Source: Streptomyces dysideae (GTDB taxonomy: Bacteria; Actinomycetota; Actinomycetes; Streptomycetales; Streptomycetaceae). From it: DNA of 64,000 nucleotides. The first letter of the stretch is position 1; every line of letters starts with the position of its first letter. Position numbers and translations under genes: made by a program. The stretch spans positions 62,001-126,000 of the forward strand of contig NZ_KQ949092.1 of the NCBI RefSeq assembly GCF_001514305.1, in the 5' to 3' direction. Positions 58,776-64,000 of this stretch are shown one piece after another. The notes below the pieces were generated by a model. It did not search any database, was not told the DNA's origin, and saw only the letters and a program-made list of their open reading frames with translations.

Positions 58776-59883
58776 GACCCGCTCCTCTCACCACCGCCGC
58801 CAGCCTCTCCAGCGCGGCCAGGCTGTGCCCCTCGACGAACGCGTCCACGCTCGGCAGCGCGGCCGCCATCCCGGCCGCCAGGGGCGCGTAACCGGGGCGC
58901 GCCTTGCGTGGATTGGCCCAGATCACCCGGTGCGCCAGCCGCCGCAGGCGTCGCATCTGGGCCCCGAGCAGCTCCGGATCGCCACGCTCCCAGCCGTCGG
59001 ACAGCAGCACCACGACCGCGCCGCGCGCCATGCCCCGCTGTCCCCAGCGGTTCAGGAACGCGCGCAGCAGCTCACCCAGCCGGGTACCCCCACGCCAGTC
59101 GGGCACCGCCGCCGCGACCGCGGCCATCGCCAGGTCCGGATCGCGGTGGGCCAGCTCCCGGGTCACACGGGTCAGCCGGGTGCCGATCGTGAACACCTCC
59201 GTACGGCCGTGCCGGGCGGCCGCGTGCGCGAAACGCAGCAGCGCGTCCGCGTACGGCGCCATCGAACCGCTGACGTCCACGAGCAGCACGACCCGCCGGG
59301 GCCGCTCGGCCCGCGCGTGCCGGCGCAGCCGTGCGGGCTCCCCGCCGCGCCGCAGCAGCTCCCGCACCGTCCGGCGCGGATCGACCTCCCCGCGCCGGGC
59401 CGGCCGCCGCCGCGCGCTGCGCCGCGTCTCGCCGCGCAGTGCGAACGCGGCCAGCAGACGGCGCAGCTGCTCACGCTCGGCGACGTCCAGGTCGGCGATG
59501 TCACGGTGGCGGAGGACCTCGCCTGAGCTCGCCAGGGAGGCGACGGGAGGGGCTTCGGGCCCGTGGCCGCTCGTACGGGGCTCCGCGGCATCCCGTACGA
59601 CCAGCCGCAGCCGGGGCGGGGGAGCGGCGGACACCGGACGCCCGGTCGCCTCACCCGCGCCGAAGTACGCGGCGAACACCCGCTCGTACCGCTCCAGGTC
59701 GTCCCTGTCCGCGCACAGCGTCAGCCGACCCGCCCAGTACACGTCCGCCCGCATGCCCGGCCGCAGTACGTCCACCGCCCGCAGGAACGCGTGCACCCGC
59801 TCGGCGCTCGCGTCGACGCCCGCCGCGCGCAGGGCACGGGCGAAGCCGAGGAGCGCGGCGTCCGCGGCGAGCACGTCCGTCAC
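58768..59883 (-). CDS. vWA-domain protein, CoxE-like
   Basis: 371 residues from GTG at 59881-59883, overlapping the MoxR gene by 4 bp. The N-terminal helical half (ALRAAGVDASAERVHAFLRA, DVYWAGRLTLCADRDDLERY) and C-terminal von Willebrand A domain (VVLLVDVSGSMAPYADALLR, with MIDAS DxSxS; VVLLSDGWERGDPELL) match CoxE. With the MoxR ATPase it assembles or activates the metal centre of the CoxL-type enzyme. Confidence 0.9.
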   Translation of the reverse strand: MTDVLAADAALLGFARALRAAGVDASAERVHAFLRAVDVLRPGMRADVYWAGRLTLCADRDDLERYERVFAAYFGAGEATGRPVSAAPPPRLRLVVRDAAEPRTSGHGPEAPPVASLASSGEVLRHRDIADLDVAEREQLRRLLAAFALRGETRRSARRRPARRGEVDPRRTVRELLRRGGEPARLRRHARAERPRRVVLLVDVSGSMAPYADALLRFAHAAARHGRTEVFTIGTRLTRVTRELAHRDPDLAMAAVAAAVPDWRGGTRLGELLRAFLNRWGQRGMARGAVVVLLSDGWERGDPELLGAQMRRLRRLAHRVIWANPRKARPGYAPLAAGMAAALPSVDAFVEGHSLAALERLAAVVRGAGRA

Positions 59884-60755
59884 GCCCCTCGCGCGGCGAG
59901 CACCGCGGCGAAGTCCAGCCCCCGTGCCCGCTCGGCGTCCTCCCGGTACTTCAGCACCGACCCCAGCGTCGCCACCGCCAGCTCCGCGTCCACCTCGGTC
60001 GCGCCCAGCGCGTCCAGGGCCTCGGCCCAGTCGATCGTCTCGGCGACACCCGGCGGCTTGAGCAGGTCCTGGGCGCGCAGTGCCTGCACCAGGGCGGTCA
60101 CCTGTTCGGCCAGCCGTGCCGACACGTCCGGCAACCGGCGTCGCACGACGGCCAGTTCGCGGGCGAAGCCGGGATGGTCGAACCAGTGGTAGAGGCAGCG
60201 CCGCTTCAGTGCGTCGTGCACCTCGCGGGTGCGGTTGGAGGTCAGCACGACCACCGGCGGCACCTCGGCCCGCAGCGTGCCCAGCTCCGGGACGGTGACC
60301 GAGAACTCCGACAGCAGCTCCAGCAGGAACGCCTCGAACTCGTCGTCGGCCCGGTCGATCTCGTCCACCAGCAGGACGCACGGCTGGGTCTCCAGGGCCC
60401 GCAGCAGCGGCCGGGCGACCAGGAAGCGCCGGTCGTACAGCTCGCCCTCCAGCCGCTCGGCATCGGTGATGCCGGCCGCCTCCGCGGCCCGCAGATGCAG
60501 CAGCTGACGTGGGAAGTCCCAGTCGTACAGGGCCTGCGAGGCGTCGATGCCCTCGTGGCACTGCAGCCGGATCAGCGGGGCGTCGAGGGCCTCGGCGAGG
60601 GCGGCCGCGAGCGCGGTCTTGCCGACGCCCGCGTCGCCCTCGCAGAACAGCGGCCGGTGCAGCCTGAGCGCCAGGAAGCAGGCGACGGCCAGCCCGTCGT
60701 CGACGAGATACCCCGTCTCCTCCAGGCGGGCCCGCACCTCTTCCGGGCTCCGCAT
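59880..60755 (-). CDS. MoxR family AAA+ ATPase, CoxD-like
   Basis: 291 residues. Walker A FCEGDAGVGKTALAAALAE, Walker B CVLLVDEIDRADDEFEAFLL, sensor 1 VVVLTSNRTREVHDALKRRC. CoxD is needed to build the copper/molybdenum or related active site of CO dehydrogenase-type enzymes. The stop overlaps the vWA start (GTGA), and 15 bp separate it from the FAD-subunit stop. Confidence 0.93.
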   Translation of the reverse strand: MRSPEEVRARLEETGYLVDDGLAVACFLALRLHRPLFCEGDAGVGKTALAAALAEALDAPLIRLQCHEGIDASQALYDWDFPRQLLHLRAAEAAGITDAERLEGELYDRRFLVARPLLRALETQPCVLLVDEIDRADDEFEAFLLELLSEFSVTVPELGTLRAEVPPVVVLTSNRTREVHDALKRRCLYHWFDHPGFARELAVVRRRLPDVSARLAEQVTALVQALRAQDLLKPPGVAETIDWAEALDALGATEVDAELAVATLGSVLKYREDAERARGLDFAAVLAARGA

Positions 60756-60770
60756 CGAGTCGATCGGCGC

Positions 60771-61625
60771 TCACCCCATTCCGGCGGCGGTGAGGACCGC
60801 CCGCTTGGTGAGCACCCGCGCCAGATGCGCCCGGTACTCGGGAGACGCCGACGTGTCCTGCGCCGGCCGGGTCCCCTCGGCGGCCTCCTGAGCGGCCCGC
60901 GCCACAGCGTCCGGATCCCCTGCACCGGACAGCGCGGCCTCGGCAGCCGAGGCCCTCAACGGCGTCGAGCCCATGTTGGTGAGCCCGACCCGGGCCTCCG
61001 CGATGTGCCCGTTGTCGCGCCGCACGAGCGCGGCCACCCCGACGATCGCCCAGGCCTGCGCGACCCGCTGGAACTTCTCGTAGTGGAAGCCCCAGCCGTC
61101 CGCCTTCGGGATCCGCACCTCGACCAGCAACTCGTCGGCCGTCAGCGCCGACTGGAGATAGTCGACGAAGAACTCCCGCGCCGGGATCGTCCGGCGCCCC
61201 CGCGGACCGACCGCCACCAGCTCGCCGTCCAGCGCCAGCATCACCGCGGGCAGGTCCCCGGCCGGATCGGCGTGCGCGAGCGAGCCGCCGAGGGTGCCCC
61301 GATGGCGTACGGCGGGATCCGCGACCGTGGCCGTGGCGGCCGCCAGCAGACCGGCGTAGCGCCGCACCAGCGGATCCCGGATCACCTCGTGGTGCGTGGT
61401 CAGCGCGCCGATGGTGAGGCTGTCGCCCACCTCGCGCACCCCGCGCAGCCCGGGGATCCGGCCGACGTCCACGACGAGTTCCGGGAAGGCCAGCCGCAGC
61501 CTCAGCAGCGGCAACAGGCTCTGTCCGCCCGCCAGCACCTTGCCCTCGTCGCCGGCGTCGGCGAGCGCGCGCACCGCCTCGTCGACGGTCGCCGGACGGG
61601 TGTAGTCGAATGCCGGAGGAATCAT
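60771..61625 (-). CDS. FAD-binding medium subunit of xanthine dehydrogenase/CO dehydrogenase family (CoxM-like)
   Basis: 284 residues, ATG at 61623-61625 overlapping the coxL-like stop, with GGGAGG 7 nt upstream. FAD motifs: KVLAGGQSLLPLLRLRLA and TVADPAVRHRGTLGGSLAHAD. The C-terminal domain (EARVGLTNMGSTPLRASAAE) is complete. It passes electrons from the iron-sulfur subunit to an acceptor. Confidence 0.93.
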   Translation of the reverse strand: MIPPAFDYTRPATVDEAVRALADAGDEGKVLAGGQSLLPLLRLRLAFPELVVDVGRIPGLRGVREVGDSLTIGALTTHHEVIRDPLVRRYAGLLAAATATVADPAVRHRGTLGGSLAHADPAGDLPAVMLALDGELVAVGPRGRRTIPAREFFVDYLQSALTADELLVEVRIPKADGWGFHYEKFQRVAQAWAIVGVAALVRRDNGHIAEARVGLTNMGSTPLRASAAEAALSGAGDPDAVARAAQEAAEGTRPAQDTSASPEYRAHLARVLTKRAVLTAAGMG

Positions 61626-63982
61626 CGCGCGGCCTCCCTGAGTGTCTGCCAGACCCGTTCGGGCGTGCACGGCATCCGCACGTCGCGCACGCCCAGCGGC
61701 CGCAGTGCGTCGACGACCGCGTTGACGGCGGCGGGAGTGGAGGCGATGGTGCCCGCCTCCCCAACTCCCTTGACACCCAAGGGGTTTGTGCTGGACGGCG
61801 TCTCCGTCCGGTCCGTCACGAAGTCGGGCAGGTCGGCCGCCGACGGCACCAGGTAGTCGGCCATCGTGCCCGAGAGCAGGTTGCCCTCCTCGTCGTACAC
61901 AGCCTCCTCGAACAGCGCCTGCGCGATGCCCTGCGCGAGCCCGCCGTGCACCTGCCCCTCGACGATCGCCGGGTTGACGACCCGGCCCACGTCGTCGACG
62001 CAGACGTACGACCGGATCCGTGTCCGCCCGGTCTCGGTGTCGACCTCGACCGCGCACAGGTGGGTGCCGTGCGGGTAGGAGAAGTTGTCCGGGTCGACCA
62101 GGTACTCGGCGTTGATGGTGGGTGCCATGCCGTCGGGCAGGTCGTGCGAGGAGAACGTCTCGAAGGCGACCTCCTGGATGGTCTTCCGGGCGTCCGGGGA
62201 GCCCTTCACGGAGAAGACGCCGTCGGTGAACTCCAGGTCGTGCTCGCTTGCTTCGAGTAGATGCGCGGCCACCTTCCGCGCCTTCTCCACCACCTTCAGC
62301 GCCGCGTGGTGCACCGCCGAACCGCCCACGACCAGCGACCGCGAGCCGTACGTGTCCATGCCCTGCGGGGCCGCCATCGTGTCGCCGTGCACGACCTCGA
62401 CGTCCTCGAACGGCACGCCCAGCACATCGGCGGCGATCTGGCTCCAGCAGGTCACATGCCCCTGCCCGTGCGGGCTGGTGCCGGTGACCACCTCGACCTT
62501 GCCGGTGGGCAGCATGCGGATGGTCGCCGCCTCCCAGCCGCCGGCCGCGTACCGCAGATCGCGCAGCACCCGGCTCGGCGCGAGCCCGCACATCTCGGTG
62601 TACGTCGACACCCCGATGCCCAGCCGTACGGCGTCACCCCGCTCGTTGCGGTCCGCCTGCTCGGCGCGCAGCTTGTCGTACCCGAACAGCGCGAGCGCCT
62701 TCTCCGTCGCGGCCTCGTAGTTGCCGCTGTCGTACGTCAGGCCCGCGATGGACGTGTACGGGAAGTCCTCGTGCCCGATCCAGTTCCGGTGCCGCAACTC
62801 CACCGGATCCAGGTCGAGTTCGGCGGCGAGGTCGTCCATGATCCGTTCGATGGCGTACGTCGCCTCCGGGCGCCCGGCGCCGCGATAGGCGTCCGTGGGC
62901 GTCCTGGTGGTGAACACGCCGGTGCAGGTGAAGTCGTAGGAGTCCATCTTGTAGATCGCCGGGTACATGAAGGCGCCCAGGATCGGGATGCCCGGCGTGA
63001 CCAGCATCAGGTAGGCGCCCATGTCGGCCAGCAGGTCCACCTTCAGGCCCAGGAGCTTGCCGTCGCGGTTCGCGGCGATCTCGACGTCCTGGATCATCCC
63101 CCGGCCGTGATGGGTGGCCAGATAGCCCTCGGAGCGGGACTCGGTCCACTTCACCGGCCGGCCCAGGCGGCGGGCGAGCGTGAGGGCGATGGCCTCCTCG
63201 CCGTACACCTGGAGCTTGGAGCCGAAGCCGCCGCCCACGTCGGGGGCGACGACGCGAAGCTTGTGCTCGGGGACGCCGGTGACGACCGAGAGCATGACCC
63301 GCAGGATGTGCGGGATCTGGGTGGCCGAGTAGACCGTGTACTCGCCGGAGGCGGCGAGCGGGGTGACGACGACGGCACGGGGTTCCATGGCGTTGGGGAT
63401 GAGCCGCTGCTGGTGGTAGCGGCGCTTCAGGGTCACCTCGGCGCACTCCCGGACCGAGTCGAAGTCCTCGCCGGTCTTCAGCGGCCAGTCGTAGCAGCGG
63501 TTGGTGCCCTTGTCGGAGTGGACGAGCGGGGCGCCCTCGGCGAGCGCGGCCTCCAGGTCCAGGACCGGAGGCAGCGGCGTGTAGTCGACCTCGATCGCCT
63601 CCAGCGCGTCGGCGGCCGCGTACCGGTCGCGGGCCACCACGACCGCCACCGGATCACCGGCGTAGCGCACCTCGTCGACCGCGATCGGCGGATGGTCGGG
63701 CAGCACGATGTCCTCGGTCACCGGCCAGGCACAGGGCAGCGAGCCCAGGCCCTCCGCGAGGTCGGCGCCGCTGAACGCCGCGACGACGCCGGGGCGGTCG
63801 AGGGCCGCGGAGACGTCGACGCGGTCGAGCCGGGAGTGTGCCATCGGGCTGCGCAGGATCGCGACGTGGAGCAGGCCGTTGACGCTGATGTTGTCGGTCC
63901 AGTTGGTCTGGCCGGTGATCAGCCGGGCGTCCTCCTTGCGGAGCCGGGGGCGGCCGACCTCCCGTTCGACGGTCCCGCTCAT
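61622..63982 (-). CDS. Molybdopterin large subunit, form II CoxL-like
   Basis: 786 residues; ATG behind AGGAGG at 7 nt. Molybdenum-cofactor motifs: APDVGGGFGSKLQVYGEE, GTSPHGQGHVTCWSQIAADV, QGMDTYGSRSLVVGG and the catalytic glutamate region LGVKGVGEAGTIAS. The active-site loop near residue 365 reads AYRGAGR, the form II signature; true CO dehydrogenases (form I) have AYRCSFR with the copper-binding cysteine. It is therefore a molybdenum hydroxylase of unknown substrate with perhaps weak CO activity. It heads the visible operon L-M-D-E-XdhC-G. Confidence 0.92.
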   Translation of the reverse strand: MSGTVEREVGRPRLRKEDARLITGQTNWTDNISVNGLLHVAILRSPMAHSRLDRVDVSAALDRPGVVAAFSGADLAEGLGSLPCAWPVTEDIVLPDHPPIAVDEVRYAGDPVAVVVARDRYAAADALEAIEVDYTPLPPVLDLEAALAEGAPLVHSDKGTNRCYDWPLKTGEDFDSVRECAEVTLKRRYHQQRLIPNAMEPRAVVVTPLAASGEYTVYSATQIPHILRVMLSVVTGVPEHKLRVVAPDVGGGFGSKLQVYGEEAIALTLARRLGRPVKWTESRSEGYLATHHGRGMIQDVEIAANRDGKLLGLKVDLLADMGAYLMLVTPGIPILGAFMYPAIYKMDSYDFTCTGVFTTRTPTDAYRGAGRPEATYAIERIMDDLAAELDLDPVELRHRNWIGHEDFPYTSIAGLTYDSGNYEAATEKALALFGYDKLRAEQADRNERGDAVRLGIGVSTYTEMCGLAPSRVLRDLRYAAGGWEAATIRMLPTGKVEVVTGTSPHGQGHVTCWSQIAADVLGVPFEDVEVVHGDTMAAPQGMDTYGSRSLVVGGSAVHHAALKVVEKARKVAAHLLEASEHDLEFTDGVFSVKGSPDARKTIQEVAFETFSSHDLPDGMAPTINAEYLVDPDNFSYPHGTHLCAVEVDTETGRTRIRSYVCVDDVGRVVNPAIVEGQVHGGLAQGIAQALFEEAVYDEEGNLLSGTMADYLVPSAADLPDFVTDRTETPSSTNPLGVKGVGEAGTIASTPAAVNAVVDALRPLGVRDVRMPCTPERVWQTLREAAR

Positions 63983-63999
63983 GCCGTGACCTCCTGTCC
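63979..63999 (-). CDS. Tail of the [2Fe-2S] small subunit (CoxS-like), partial
   Basis: The last codons before the coxL-like ATG read GQEVTA and a TGA that overlaps that ATG (ATGA), as is usual for the small-subunit gene of this operon type. Only six codons are in the window, so the call rests on position and coupling. Confidence 0.45.
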   Translation of the reverse strand, partial: GQEVTA

Positions 64000-64000
64000 G

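Noticed and set aside
61622..63982. True aerobic CO dehydrogenase (form I)
   Set aside because: The active-site loop reads AYRGAGR and lacks the copper-ligand cysteine.

Overview
The window is high-GC actinobacterial DNA, almost certainly from a Streptomyces chromosome. The GC-rich third codon positions, GTG/TTG starts behind GGAGG-type ribosome sites, a subtilisin-inhibitor (SSI) gene, a streptogrisin-like S1 protease, secreted GH2 and GH9 hydrolases with a perfect CebR box, SpoIIE-type phosphatases and SARP-free regulatory style all point there. No tRNA, rRNA, CRISPR array or transposase gene was seen.

Layout. 1-3.9 kb: a sulfide/persulfide detoxification set (CstB-like persulfide dioxygenase-rhodanese, sulfide:quinone reductase, a broken peroxiredoxin) whose promoters share a CsoR/CstR-type operator. 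3.9-7.4 kb: a decay zone with fragments of a histidine kinase, a DUF2202 protein and a CDF metal transporter, a 13-bp tandem repeat, a DUF4235 protein and a glutathionyl-hydroquinone reductase. 7.5-13.4 kb: F420-type nitroreductase, SnoaL-like protein, LysE exporter, P450 plus ferredoxin, a broken SigJ-like sigma factor, and a divergent phytanoyl-CoA dioxygenase/AraC pair. 13.7-30.4 kb: two paralogous sigma-like/zinc-finger/membrane/ricin-lectin proteins flank a SpoIIE phosphatase, the GH2 and GH9 enzymes, a cytochrome b subunit coupled to an ECF41-type sigma factor, and a toxin-antitoxin pair. 30.4-38 kb: a 194-bp MITE, a lactate-metabolism-like operon with a decayed dehydrogenase, a permease remnant, SSI, a STAS protein and a heavily damaged MFS exporter. 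38-44.2 kb: a peptide export system (two NHLP-type ABC transporters and an HlyD adaptor) directly behind a 71-residue double-glycine peptide precursor. 44.7-49.7 kb: thioesterase, S1 protease, a GAF fragment and a second SpoIIE phosphatase. 49.8-56 kb: dTDP-rhamnose genes rmlA-B-D plus a methyltransferase, converging on rmlC plus a family-2 glycosyltransferase. 57-64 kb: a form II CoxL-type molybdenum hydroxylase operon with its maturation genes.

Two themes stand out. First, at least twelve genes are broken, several at the exact position of short palindromic elements (a 25-30-bp core repeat, a roughly 40-bp hairpin element, a MITE with terminal inverted repeats), so small non-autonomous repeats have been active here. 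Second, the peptide at 44001-44216 is anionic, hydrophobic, free of cysteine and has no modification enzyme nearby, although it sits with a dedicated exporter; together with the two sigma/lectin fusion proteins it is the best candidate for little-described biology.
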